DNA from: Acanthochlamys bracteata
Lineage: Eukaryota > Streptophyta > Magnoliopsida > Pandanales > Velloziaceae
Assembly (NCBI GenBank): GCA_019914995.1
Contig: CM034138.1
Location: 3,782,001 to 3,846,000, forward strand
DNA length: 64,000 nt
Direction: 5' to 3'
In this document: in pieces, positions 1-10,829 of the stretch
Layout of the letters: each line of letters starts with the position of its first letter
Position numbering within the stretch: position 1 is the stretch's first letter
The notes under the pieces: generated by a model
The model's database searches: none
Seen by the model: only the letters and a program-made list of their open reading frames with translations
Told to the model about the DNA's origin: nothing
Translations under genes and position numbers: made by a program

Positions 1-792
1 AATGAAGAGTAACCAAAATGTGACTGTGACAAGACAAAAGTCCAACTCTTATCAACTATAAATACGCCAGCAAACACCATAAAAAAGTGATGTCTTTTCC
101 TCAAGCAATCATAGTACCTCAAAAAACAAGAAGGGCCCTATTGTTAACCCAGATGTTACACAAATCGTGTAAACTAGGCAAGTTACATACTCAAAGAGTA
201 CTTTCAAAATATAACCATCCTAGAATATTAGCTTGAGAAGAGGCATTCAATCTCCCTAAGGCACAGTTTGGCAGTGCTTTTCAACAACTTTTCATTTTAC
301 CTTTCTATTTCACGTTTTCCCAAATCTTTTACAACATTATACAGAACTTTTTAAAAATTTTTTTTTTTTAAAGTACAAAAAAATTTAATGTCGTAAAATC
401 TTGTTATTGTTTGTTTTATTAATTGTTTAGGAAATTAGAGCTCGTTTCTTGAAAAGTCTTCAAAATACTGTTCATTTAAGAAAACTCCATTTTATAGGCA
501 CTCCTGAGCATCCCTTAAGTGTGTAATGTATTGTACCTTGATGGTGCAGAGAGTGTATTTTTCATCTTTATGTAATGATAAACATCAAGAAAAAAGGTAC
601 TGAGAGGGCAAAGCTATGCAAAAGATTACTATCACGGCTCAATCAAACAGATACCGTACAAGAAATTACAACCCCATCGTGTTATATGTACTCTACAAAC
701 ATTAAGCATTTACGCTCTAAAGACACCAAAATCTGCCCCAAACAATTAGTGAAGACACCTACAATAAAGAAATGTTAAGTAGTATTAGCGTG

Positions 793-1352
793 ACAAATTT
801 AGAATTCTTTTCGAAACCGATTGGCAATGAGAGTGAACCTAAGTCTTTATAGATATCATTTCAGTATTATTGATAAGAAATATATAACTAAACTTTTCTT
901 AACACATGCCCTCTAGCTGAATGATTTTTTTTGTAAAATAAACTAATGCAGTTACTTGTCCTGTAATAAATTTGATGAAGCTGGCTAACTGTAAAAACCT
1001 AAAATAAAATTGGCTACTTGCTCTAAAATAAAATAAACAACTGTCATTGAATGAAGTGGGCTACCTATTCTAAAATAAAACGGACTATTTGCTCTAAAAT
1101 AAAACTGACCATGAATGCCGTTAATAAAGTGGATAATAAAATTAGACAATGAAAGAAGTGAGTCCAAGTCTTTATATGACGAACTTAGAATTAGCTACTT
1201 GCCCATACGATTCAGCCTGCTTTGATATCATATGACAAATTTGAAATTTTTCTCAAAACCACTTAACAATGAGAGGAGTGAATGCAAATATTTATGATCA
1301 TTATTTCAAAACTATTGATAAGTAATGTGAGACTAAACTTTTCTTAACAATT
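793..1352. repeat. Direct repeat pair, about 120 bp
   Basis: Two similar blocks lie about 430 bp apart in the same orientation, near 793-910 and 1229-1352. Both run from a TGACAAATTT start through a CAATGAGAG segment to ACTAAACTTTTCTTAACA. They differ at many positions, so this is an old local duplication or two fragments of one repeat family. Confidence 0.6.
985..1115. repeat. Minisatellite-like tandem repeat
   Basis: About four imperfect copies of a unit close to GGCTAYTTGCTCTAAAATAAAA follow one another between the two 120-bp repeats. A minus-strand reading frame through it is only a by-product of the repeat. Confidence 0.55.
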
Positions 1353-2381
1353 AATCTTATGACTGTAACATATAAGAACATACAGAACCTTGACCATATA
1401 GATATTACTTCACTTTTCCTTTCAAGCATAAAGTTATCACAATCTTGTAAAAACCTAGTATGGTCCATAAGTTAAGTATGATCTTATAGGAAGTCAGAGC
1501 CACTTCTTATAGTTAGAAGCATTCATTTGATAAATATTTCTCCAAGTACAAGTGCGGAAAAAACTAATGGTGGCCCAACAGCTAATTCTTATTTTTTACC
1601 TGAAAATATCCATAAGGCTGCTGAGCTTGATACTAGAAACTCAACTTGTGTTAAAATGGCCTCTATCAATACTTTTCCTTTCCTAGAACTATGACCCTGA
1701 TATAAAAGCAACTCTTTTATCAAACCCAAATTTTGTACTTGGTCCTACATCAAATTCAAATAAGAAACTCTATAACCTACTTCCAACGGAATGGTCCTTA
1801 TGAGTGTTTGGCAGAGCAACTAAAAACGTATTCTTGCTTCCTGATTCATTCAGAAGCTAGAAAAGGATGTATGGTTGCACCTTAATTCTTGATTCTAGCT
1901 TCTGATCATAGATTCTAGCTATAAAGATGTTTGATAATATTTCTGACTATGATTCTAACTGTTGAGTAGCATTGGATTTTGAAAAGCAGTTCCTGTGAGC
2001 TGAAACAAAACAAAACCAAAAAAAAAAGAAACAAGTACTAAACTACGATCTTGAGTGATCTATAATCTGACTTTGCCAAAAAAAATGATGAAATTTTTAT
2101 TTCTGTTGACAAAATCCAAAACTATGAATGCATTTTCGTAATCACATTATATTCAAATCATAGACTAAGTTCATGAATCAATCAAAATCATTTTTTGCTA
2201 TTAAAAATGGCTTGACATTAGGTATTCAAACCTCATGCTAAACAACTTGATACACTTTCCTTAGCAGTAAAAACGCAATTCTATAATCTAAGATCATGAA
2301 CTATATATACTCTAATTTTGAAACAAAGTTTGGTCTCCATTTCTCTTGCCAAACAACTATATCATGAAGATAACAGCTTGC

Positions 2382-2738
2382 CTTTGACGCAATAGTAATG
2401 CCGCGCTCACGCTCGAGGCTGATAGAGTCCATGGCGCGTTCGTGTGGTATATCAGCGCCACACTGGCGAAGAAGTCTGTCCATAAGTGTTGTCTTCCCAT
2501 GATCAACGTGAGCAATCACGGCAACGTTCCGCAAACGCTCTGGATCCAAAGCGCTCCTGGCAATAGCCGCCGCTGCCGCCGATGCGGGGGCCGCGGCGGA
2601 AGAAAGACCACGTAAGAGCGAAGGAGTAGAGAGGAAAGGACAGTGGTTTGGTGACGAAAGAGCGGTGCGACCGGCGGAGCAGCGGAGACTACGGAGAAGT
2701 AAAGCCGCTGCCATGGATGCGGCTGAGAAGAAGAACAA
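2382..2738 (-). CDS. TypA/BipA-like organellar translation GTPase, first exon only
   Basis: The exon encodes the start of a translational GTPase of the TypA/BipA family (ribosome-associated, EF-G-like). About 65 residues of Ala/Ser/Arg-rich sequence that looks like an organelle transit peptide come first. Then come the P-loop AHVDHGKT at residues 76-83 and the switch I signature RERGITI near residues 110-116. After residue 119 (Lys) the reading frame stops resembling the family, so the exon ends at 2382. The bases that follow are GCAAGC, implying a GC donor in phase 0. Translation could begin at 2738 or at the second Met (2714). The second gives an N terminus ([10 protein letters not shown]) more like the plant homologue I remember (Arabidopsis At2g31060 type), so I favour it. 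The domain is cut by the window edge; nothing indicates a pseudogene. Confidence 0.85.
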
Positions 2739-3263
2739 TAGAGTTGGAATGAAGAAAGAAAAGCTGTATGATGCGAGTTGGGGGTTGAGGGTTTACGGGA
2801 TGGACTTGGATTTTTCTACCATGTGTGGTTTGAGTTTGAGTTGTCAGGGTTTGAAAATTCAGGATATATTCTTTTCACTTCATAATACATTTTTTTATTT
2901 AAAAAACTAATTTTTACAAATTTGTAATTATATAAAAATATAAAAAATTGTTTTCAATTATAAAAATAAAATTTCATTGTATTATTTATAATAATTTATT
3001 ATGTAAAAATACGATTATGGGCTATGAACTTTTAGTAGGAGCAAAATCTGTGATTGATTATCACTGTTTATCTTGTGTCCATGTTTATAATTTGGTTGAA
3101 TCTGATTTTATTTTCAATATTTACAAAACTAACTTTTAAAACGTCGATCCATAATAGAAATACCTATATTACTACTACAAAAAATGTTCTTTATGGTTTG
3201 TGCGACATATCCCGCAACCAAAAAATTCGGCATTAAATTTTTTTTAATACTTTCTGTTTTAAT
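2739..3263. other. Intergenic, promoter side of the TypA-like gene
   Basis: AT-rich sequence upstream of the GTPase exon. No coding signal was recognised. A CTACTACAAAAAATG stretch near 3170 vaguely resembles a CACTA terminus, but no partner end was found. Confidence 0.4.
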
Positions 3264-3499
3264 TAAGGGGCCGTTTCGCTAAATTTAAAAGTTTTAATTT
3301 TTATGACAAAAGTTATTTTTTGAACTTTTAAAAAAAAAAGTAGCTGAAAACTTTTTTTAAAAAAAGGTATGTGTTTGGATAAATTTTTTTTTTTGAAAAA
3401 AAGTTGAATAAAATGTTTGGCAAAGACTAAAATATGCTTTATAATAATATATATATGTATATATATATATACACATACATATATATACATATATATATA

Positions 3500-5310
3500 G
3501 GGATGGGATGTAGGCACATTCCATCTCATAAGGCACATTGTTTACTGTAGGCACATGGTGTTGAGTGAACGGCTGTGATGCATGCACTAATCGACGAACG
3601 GCTGTGATGCGCTCCATCATTTTTAACCTAGGCACATCGACTTGCCCTCGAGCCAGCATTCTCATCTCAATCATTTTTTCCTCTCCTCTCTCTCTCTCCT
3701 CTGCGCAGCGCAGCGGCGTCTTCCACTCCGCTTCCGACCGCGAAATATAGTCCTCCACGCTCGATGCCGGCACGATTTCGCAACAGAGAGTCTCTGTTTG
3801 GGCTTTTGATCAAGATTCCCGTTCGTTTTCGTCTCCGGTTTCAACTCTAGCCCGATTTCGCAATTCCAGCCGAAATCGAGCTCTCCGCGGCTCGATTTCG
3901 CGATTGCGGTCTCCGATTCGGCCGTTGAGAATGATTCCGGCCCGATTTCGTCTCCGGCTTCCCCTCCACTCCAGCTCGATTTCATAATTCCGGCCGAAAT
4001 CAAGCTCTCTGCGGCTCGATTTTGCAATTTCGGTCTCCGATTCGGCTATTGATCAAAATTTCCTGCTCAATTTCCTCTCCGGCTTCCACTCCGGCCGAAA
4101 TCGAGCCTTCCGCGGCTCGATTTCGCGATTCCGGATTCCGATTCGGCCGTTGAGATTGATTCCGGCAAGATCTCGTCTCTAGAGTTCACTACGACTCGAT
4201 TTCGTGATTTCGGTTCGTATGTTGAGAATTAGTCCGGCCCGTTTTCGTCTCTGACTTCCACTCCGGCTCGATTTTGCGATTCCGGCCGAAATCGAGCTCT
4301 CCGCAGCTCAACTTCGCGTTTCGGATTCCGGTTCGACCGTCGAGATTGATTTTGGCCCGATCTCGTCTCTGGCTGGCACATTATTTACTGTTGGCACATG
4401 GTGTTGAATCAACGGTTGTGATGCAAACACTTAATCAGCGAACGGCTGTGATGCGCTCCATTGTTTTTAACCTAGGCACATCGACAGCGAGAAGCATTCT
4501 TAAAATTTTTTTGAGAATGTGCTCAATTGAAGCATTCCTCTCAAAAGTTTCCAATCTCCACTCCACAATGGAGTGTTGTGCTCCGCGTTTCGGCTTGTGA
4601 TCAACATTTCGGCTCGACTTCAGCTTCGTATCCTACATGATTTATTTTAATTTTCTCGACTTTGTTTTAACTTTCATTTTTGCTGAATTGTTTTACATTT
4701 CACTGATTCTGTTTTTTTGGCTGATTTTTCCACTGATTTTTCTTGGGTGTTTGGATTTGTTTTATGGGTATTGGTTTGATTTATGTAGTATTGGTTTTGA
4801 TTTATGTGATATTAGTTTTTATTATGTGGTATTGGTTTTGAATTATGTATTAGTTTTATAGTGTGTTGGATAGTTTGGCCGAAAGAATTTGTTGAATACA
4901 TGGTTGCCGAAATTGGAAAGGTATGTTGGTTTCTTGCATCACAGCTGTTGGTAAATATTGATGAGGTAATGATAGGGCTGCAAAATTGCTCTCTGTTTGC
5001 TTGCAAAGTTGCTCTCTCTTTGCTTGTTTTGGAAAAATGCTGGAAATGTAACTCTCTGTTGTGAAATGTTATCCTATGCTGAAAATATTGATGAGGCTGA
5101 TGAGGCAATGATGAGACTGCAAAATTATTTTATGTTCTTTCTTCCTCAATCGGCACTACCCTTTAATTACATGGCAAGGCAGTAAGGATGGTGGCAAATA
5201 GCAGCCGCAACCACTGCAGCTGTGATTAGAGAAAGCAGTGTAGAGAGGTAGAGAGCAATGGATGGTTTGAAACAGTCCTTTGAATCTCAGTGATTGATTA
5301 AAATCAGTCT
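3500..5310. repeat. Left long terminal repeat region of MULE1
   Basis: This matches the complement of about 9725-10825 in order. It holds the terminal GGCACAT..TTTACTGTAGGCACAT block, then CG-rich subrepeats built on CTCGATTTCGCGATTCCGG, a short AT-rich tandem repeat (about 4740-4870), and an inner block near 5170-5320 with CAAGGCAGTAAGGATGG. The left copy is longer because a second terminal block starts at about 4376 in the same orientation as the first. Confidence 0.7.
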
Positions 5311-5819
5311 TTGAACCTCCCTCCTTTTCCTCTCTTTAAATTGTTTTGATGTTGATGGATGTATCTCTTGAAATATAAGTTTCTGTAGTAAATTGAAATG
5401 TTGGCTATGTAACTCTGTATTGTGAAATGTAAGTACGTGTGAAAATCTAATTCTCTATTATGAAATGTAACTAGATCTAGAAATGTAAGTGTGCTGTAAT
5501 CAGATACTGAAAATGCAACTTTGGTGAAATGTCACCAAATCTGAAGATGTAACACTTTTCTGAAATATAAGAAGATGTATGAAATGAAATTTCATCTATC
5601 TATTTGTGTTTGTTGTCATTGGAAATTATTTGTTGTAAAAAATTATGAGATAGTTATTGTATGATGAAAACGTGCTAAGTATTATGATATAAACTAATAA
5701 ATCATTATATAATAAAAACTATTGTACAGTTATAGCAAATTATCATATATCACAACCAATTATTATTTAATTAAAAAATTATTATATAGTAGTATTTACA
5801 TAACAAATATAGAGCAATT

Positions 5820-6260
5820 AACAACATCAAACAGAGAGCAACTCAGGCAGCAAAAAAATATTTTTACTCAAATAAAGAACAAAAAGGCAGCAAACAAAGA
5901 GCATTTTTACTCAAACAGAGCAAAAATGCAGCAAACAGAGAGCAATTTTATAAGAAACAGAGCTGGTTTACATCAAACAGAGAGCAAGAAACAACAAACA
6001 GAGAGCAATTTTACAACAAACAGAGCAGTTTTACATTAAACAGAGAGCAAGAAGCAATAAACATAGAGCAATTTTACAGCAAACAGAGCACTTTTACATC
6101 AAACAGAGAGCAAGAAGCAACAAACAGAGAGCAATTTTACATCAAATATAGAGTAAGAAGGCAGTAAACAGAGAGCATGCTTGAGCTAAATTCATAAAGA
6201 CTAAGCTTGAATAGAGAGCAAACGTAAAATAATTACAATTGCATCTCAAACAGAGAGCAA
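5820..6260 (+). repeat. Tandem repeat of AAACAGAGAGCAA units
   Basis: About 15 imperfect copies of a 20-25-bp unit, alternating AAACAGAGAGCAA with TTTTACATC, lie between the left inverted repeat and the 3' end of the transposase. The plus-strand reading frame through this array is a repeat by-product. Confidence 0.75.
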
Positions 6261-6305
6261 GCTTGAACAAAATACACATTTATATTTGAACAAAAGCCAT
6301 AAAGT

Positions 6306-8665
6306 TTATACAATTTCATCTAAAAAATCATCACCTATTGATATGTCATCATCACTGTTGTTGAGATCATTTGTATTTATGGATTCATTATCATTACTAA
6401 GATTGGTTTCATCAATAACTGTCTTCTTCTTTCTGTTTGAATTTTCAAGACAATTTCGCTTATCGTGTTTAACGCCAATCTTATTACAGCAAGCACATCT
6501 TCTCCATATTTTCGCTTTACTTTTTGCAAGTGACTTCTCCAAACCGCCTTTTATTCTACTACTACTAACAGAAGCTTTTCCTTCTCTTTTCTTCCCTTGG
6601 TTTGTGAAATACTTGGATTTAAAAGTAGAATTTGAGATGCATTAACACCAACTTGTGTGCTCTCCGTGGCAGTACATGAATCATCTTTTTAGCTCTCATT
6701 AGTCTTCCTTACTTCATTGATTTGCAGTGACAACTTTTGTAATGTTTGCAACATTAATTGAAAAGTCTCGTCTGCTTCACCAACTTCATAGGCCAATTGA
6801 GTGGAAATCTTCAAAAGTTGAGTAGTTCTTAGTAGGTCAGAATGCTCATGGCCTCGTACTGCTCCACCATCATACTCGGCTCTATATTTAGTAGCCCGTT
6901 TCATCCACCTCTTAAGAATGAAGTTAAACAGGTATGTCTATGTCACGGGACTGAAAAACTTTCATAAAATGTCCACAAGGAATACCAACAAAGTCAAAGA
7001 GTTTGCATTCACAGTAGCCTTCTTTGGTGGCATGGTTGAATTTTACCTTCCACGCACGATCATCACCGAGCACTCGCGACTTGTAAATGTAAGTCGTGCA
7101 GCCATCACTATCCTTTTCATCGTCATATAGAACATATTCTACTTGAGCTTTTTCAAACTCATTTATGAATCTGTCCTACACATTTCTAGTATATATATTT
7201 GCTGCATTCTTCAAAAGATAAGCATGACCACCTATAATGCGATCAGAGTGTTCGCTCATATAATCCTCTTTCTTTTCCTTTTCCACAATTTTAGCCAAAC
7301 ACTTGTCGTTCTTCACTACAAACTCGCGAAGAGTTGTTGTAGGGTGAAAAAAGTTATTGTAAACAGAGTTCATACCTTCAAAGCGTCCTGTAGTATTCAT
7401 ATCAGCATAAAAGGTGTCAAAATGATAAGCTGGAGCTCATTTTTTTCGAATTTCGTAGATCCCTTGAAGCCATTCGTTCTCTTTCAAATTGTACTTACAT
7501 ATCAATTCATTCCATCTCATCTCAAAAGCACAAAGAGTATAAGTGTAACTAATGCACATTCGGATATCTTTTTTATATTGTGACTTTTTGAAATAAATGT
7601 GTGGAAGCTTTTCAGAAAATTTTTTCATCACATACCACAAGCAAAATCGATGTCGTGTATTCGGAAATACCTTCTCAACTACTGCAGTCATAGTTTTATC
7701 TTGATTAGTAATGAGAAAAGATGGAGCACGTCCTCCCATAGCTGCAAGCCAAGTTTCAAAAAGCCAATGGAAAGACTCTTCTGTTTTATCCAAAAGTAAT
7801 GCACAACCAAATGAAATTGAGTGCATATGGTGATTCACTCCAGTAAATAGGGCAAACGGCATTTCATACACTTTTGTACGATATGTTGTGTCAAAGAACA
7901 TCACATCCCCAAAATATTGAAATTGTAAACGAGATCGACCATCCACCCAGAAAAAATTTATTGCTCTTGCTTCACTGTCCATCTGTATTGCATAAAAGAA
8001 ATTTGGATCTTTTATACTCTTCTTCTTAAAAAAATCAAGCGCTGCGCTTGCATCCCCTTGAACAGGTTTTTTGTACTCTTTAGATGGTCCCAAATGATTC
8101 CAACAGTCTCTATCATCAAAACCAATGTGTGGTCCATCGAGAATATCTGCAACTTTATTTACTGGTATGTCTTCATCACGAAATGAATCAACTAGCATCT
8201 TCGCTGCAGCGGGCATATGTTTACAAACAGTCATGCGCATCCGTTTCGCTGGACTGACAAAGCTGTGATTATGCTCACCAATATAATGAATCACTTTCCA
8301 TAATCCAGTTGGTTGTTTTTTTATTTTTATTATTGCAGGACATCCGCATTTCACTGTGGATGTACTTCTCTTCCGGTTAATAACATTACTATGGAAGCTC
8401 TCATATGGTTGTTTTTTGGCATGGTCTTTGTACGCACCAAAGCGTTGACAGGTCATCAAACAAGAAGTGACTTCATCGGAGCCTTTTCTTTTTTCGATAC
8501 TTCGAATAACCACACTAAATCCGGTTGCTCTTCCATAATATATATAAAATTTCTTTGCAGCTTCAAGAGTTAAAAAAATCATATCTAAACATGGTGACTT
8601 TTTCTTCTCTGTTGTTATATTCTGAGTTGATGCAGCAGAATATTCGGCCTCATTTGTTTCGAAAT
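6306..8665 (-). pseudogene. FAR1/FHY3-like MULE transposase, recently inactivated
   Basis: Read on the minus strand, the order is a FAR1-type N-terminal DNA-binding region (near 8580-8230), an MULE transposase core (FFDTTYRTKVYEMPFALF near 7890 and the DKTM segment near 7700), a SWIM zinc finger (CECK..GIPCGHFM, about 7005-6950), and a basic C terminus with a CACCN..KHDKRNC zinc-knuckle-like motif near 6480. The longest open stretch is 7437-8582 (381 codons). The frame is broken by TGA at 7437-7439 (a Trp codon in the family pattern), TAG at 7176-7178, TAA at 6689-6691, and frameshifts near 6940 and 6590. The upstream part likely starts after an acceptor ending at 8666, so an initial exon is missing from the call. 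A family role in transposition of MULE1 is inferred; the protein as it stands cannot be full length. Confidence 0.85.
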
Positions 8666-9721
8666 CTATAAAAAAGGAATTGCGTTAAAAAATTGAAAAG
8701 TTATAACATAACATACTAGAGATGTATTCTTTTAAAATATTTTCTGTTCTTAATCACTTTCCATTTTATGTTCCACTTTTAATATAACAAAAATTAAGTT
8801 AACGACTGCAAAGTTTTTTCTTTTGATCTATTATGCTTGTTTTAAATTTAGTAATATAATATTCAATAAAATAAAATTTAGCAAGATATTTATCAGTTAA
8901 GACACCTTCTTCAAAATTTACAGTGTTCTGAGCTATGGAGAAGAGGAGACGAGCTTAGAGAGAACACTGAATATTTGCTTTATATCATAGGGAGAATAAG
9001 AAAAATAGACAAAATAAGTTTTGTATCGCTGGAGATTTAAAGCAAAACAGAGCAAGAATGAAGAAGAAGAAGAAATAAAATGGCGCAGAAAGAGAAAAAT
9101 AGAGCATGAAACACGAGAGAAAAATATAAGCGCGGGAGAAAGTTGGTGGCGACTGTAGCAAGCATTTAAGTAGATGTGAGCGTGGTTAAATGCAGGATGA
9201 AGTTGTGAATAAATACAACTTGGTGATGTTATCACGTATTTAGTTTTATTAATTGTAGTCGCTGTCAAATTTATGTTAACATTTATTAATATTTTCAATC
9301 GCTGTTTTTAATCATCAGCAATCGCTGTTTTTAATCATCCGCTAAAATTAAAAAAAACTATTGCAATGTATTTGAGGAAGATTTTCAACGACAACTTATA
9401 TGATAATAATGTATTTGAAGTAAATTTTGATCGTTAATATTTCACTCAACAACAGAAAGGATTTCAATAATTTAAGTATAGATAAAGAAAGATTACAACA
9501 TCAGTTTACATTTTCAGCAAAGAGGAAGATTTACAATAGAGAGGAAGAGAGGAAGAATTACATCGTCTGCTATATTCAAGCTACATTTCCAGAATTGAAT
9601 TACATTTCACAACAGAACGTTACACATCCAGTTTCGAGTTATATATCACAACAGAAGTTACACTTCCAGCAGTCATCAACAATAAAACAACAACAGAGGA
9701 AGACAGAAGGGAGGAGGCTAA
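8666..9721. other. MULE1 interior, 5' side of the transposase
   Basis: Noncoding AT-rich sequence upstream of the transposase pseudogene. It probably held the first exon and promoter on the minus strand. Runs of TTACA..CAACAGA near 9490-9690 echo the AAACAGAG repeat family on the other side of the element. No intact gene seen. Confidence 0.45.
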
Positions 9722-10829
9722 GAGGCACATGATTTACTGTAGGCAATGAGATTCAAATATACTACCCATATCAGGACTAATCGAAACCATCCAACATTCT
9801 CTCCCTCTCTGCACTGCCTTCTCTAATCGCAGCTGTAGTGGTTCCCATCTGACTTTGTTAGTTGCCATCCTTACTACCTTGCTGTGATAAAGAGGCAATA
9901 GAATGCGAAAGAAAATTTTATTTCTAGCCTCATCATTGCCTCATCTGTATATCCCAATATTTCAGTTTTGGCAACCATACATTCAACATTACATTTTCCG
10001 CCCAAACTAACCAATACATCGTAAATAAAAAATCAATACATCGTAAATCAAATCCAATACACCGTGAAACAAATTCAATACACCGTGAAATAAATTCAAT
10101 ACACCGTGAAACAAATCCAATACAACAAATACAACAGAAAACAAATCTAATACACCGCAAAAGAAATTCAATACATCATAAAATAAATCAATGAAAATCA
10201 AAATAAATAATCAAAAATAAAAACAAATCGGCTCCGGAGACGAGATCGTGCCGGAATCAATCGTAACGGCCGAACCGGAATCCGGAATGGCGAAATCGAG
10301 CCGGAGTGGAAGCCGGAGACGAAATCGAGCAGGAAATCTTGATCAATAGTCGAACCGGAGACCGGAATTGCGAAATCGAGCCGGAGTGGAGGGGAAGCCG
10401 GAGACGAAATCGGGCCGGGATCATTCTCAACGGCCGAATCGGAGACCAGAATCGCGAAATCGAGCCGCGGAGAGCTCGATTTCGGCCGGAATAGCGAAAT
10501 CGGGCCGGAGTTGAAATCGGAGACGAAAACGAGCTGGATCTTGATCAAAAGCCGAAACAGAGACTCTCTGTTGCGAAATCGTGCCGGCATCGAGCGCGGA
10601 GGGCTCGATTTCGCGGTCGGAGGCGGAGCGGAAGACGCCTAGGTTAAAAAAACGATTGAGATGAGATTGCTGGCTCGAGGGCGAGTCGATGTGCCTACGT
10701 TAAAAATGATGGAGCGCATCACAACCGTTCGTCGATTAGTGTCGCATCACATCCTTCAATCAACACCATGTGCCTACAGTAAACAATGTGTCTCATGAGA
10801 TGGGATGTGCCTACATATTATATATATAT
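9722..10829. repeat. Right long terminal repeat region of MULE1
   Basis: Inverted copy of the left repeat (compare 3500-5310). The outer terminal block is at about 10690-10816, CG-rich subrepeats at about 10240-10640, and an AT-rich tandem repeat at about 10010-10200. Its inner border at 9722 begins with a block, GGCACATGATTTACTGTAG, that again resembles the element terminus, in direct orientation. Confidence 0.7.
10010..10200. repeat. Tandem repeat of about 20 bp inside the right inverted repeat
   Basis: About eight copies of a unit close to TTCAATACACCGTGAAACAAA. A diverged complement (TTATGTAGTATTGGTTTTGA type) occurs at about 4740-4870 in the left repeat, showing that the tandem array is part of the inverted repeat. 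Cys-rich reading frames across it are repeat artefacts. Confidence 0.7.

Larger units (their letters stand above)
1..2381 (-). other. Intron 1 of the TypA/BipA-like gene (incomplete)
   Basis: The stretch downstream (on the minus strand) of the GTPase first exon holds no recognisable continuation: I looked for the conserved VDTPGHADFGGEVE segment that should begin exon 2 and did not find it. The next exon therefore probably lies left of the window and the intron exceeds 2.3 kb. The sequence is AT-rich and noncoding apart from local repeats listed separately. The intron appears to begin with GC rather than GT. Confidence 0.6.
3500..10829 (-). mobile_element. MULE with FAR1-type transposase and long inverted repeats (MULE1)
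   Basis: A 7.3-kb element sits in a TA microsatellite. The left end begins GGGATGGGATGTAGGCACAT at 3500. The right end, on the minus strand, reads ATGTAGGCACATCCCATC near 10816, with the outermost GGGATGGG missing or replaced by TA repeat, so the right border is uncertain by about 15 bp. More than 1 kb of CG-rich terminal inverted repeat flanks a FAR1-related transposase pseudogene on the minus strand. Element type: Mutator superfamily, Jittery/FAR1-like clade, by transposase content. The target duplication cannot be read because both flanks are TA repeats. Confidence 0.75.

Noticed and set aside
5722-6039. Gln/Asn-rich plus-strand frame, prion-like in composition
   Set aside because: Encoded by the AAACAGAGAGCAA DNA tandem repeat of MULE1; the composition follows from the repeat.
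5820-6260. Regularly spaced repeats considered as a CRISPR-like array
   Set aside because: The genome is a plant, spacers are themselves repetitive, and the unit is a degenerate minisatellite.
7143-7583. Plus-strand 146-codon frame
   Set aside because: Antisense shadow of the FAR1-type transposase; its minus-strand reading has clear family motifs.
9933-10201. Cys-rich repeated frames (FVSRCIEF and LFHGVLN types) suggestive of a repeat protein
   Set aside because: They are two frames of the same 20-bp DNA tandem repeat inside a transposon terminus, with no start context or conservation.
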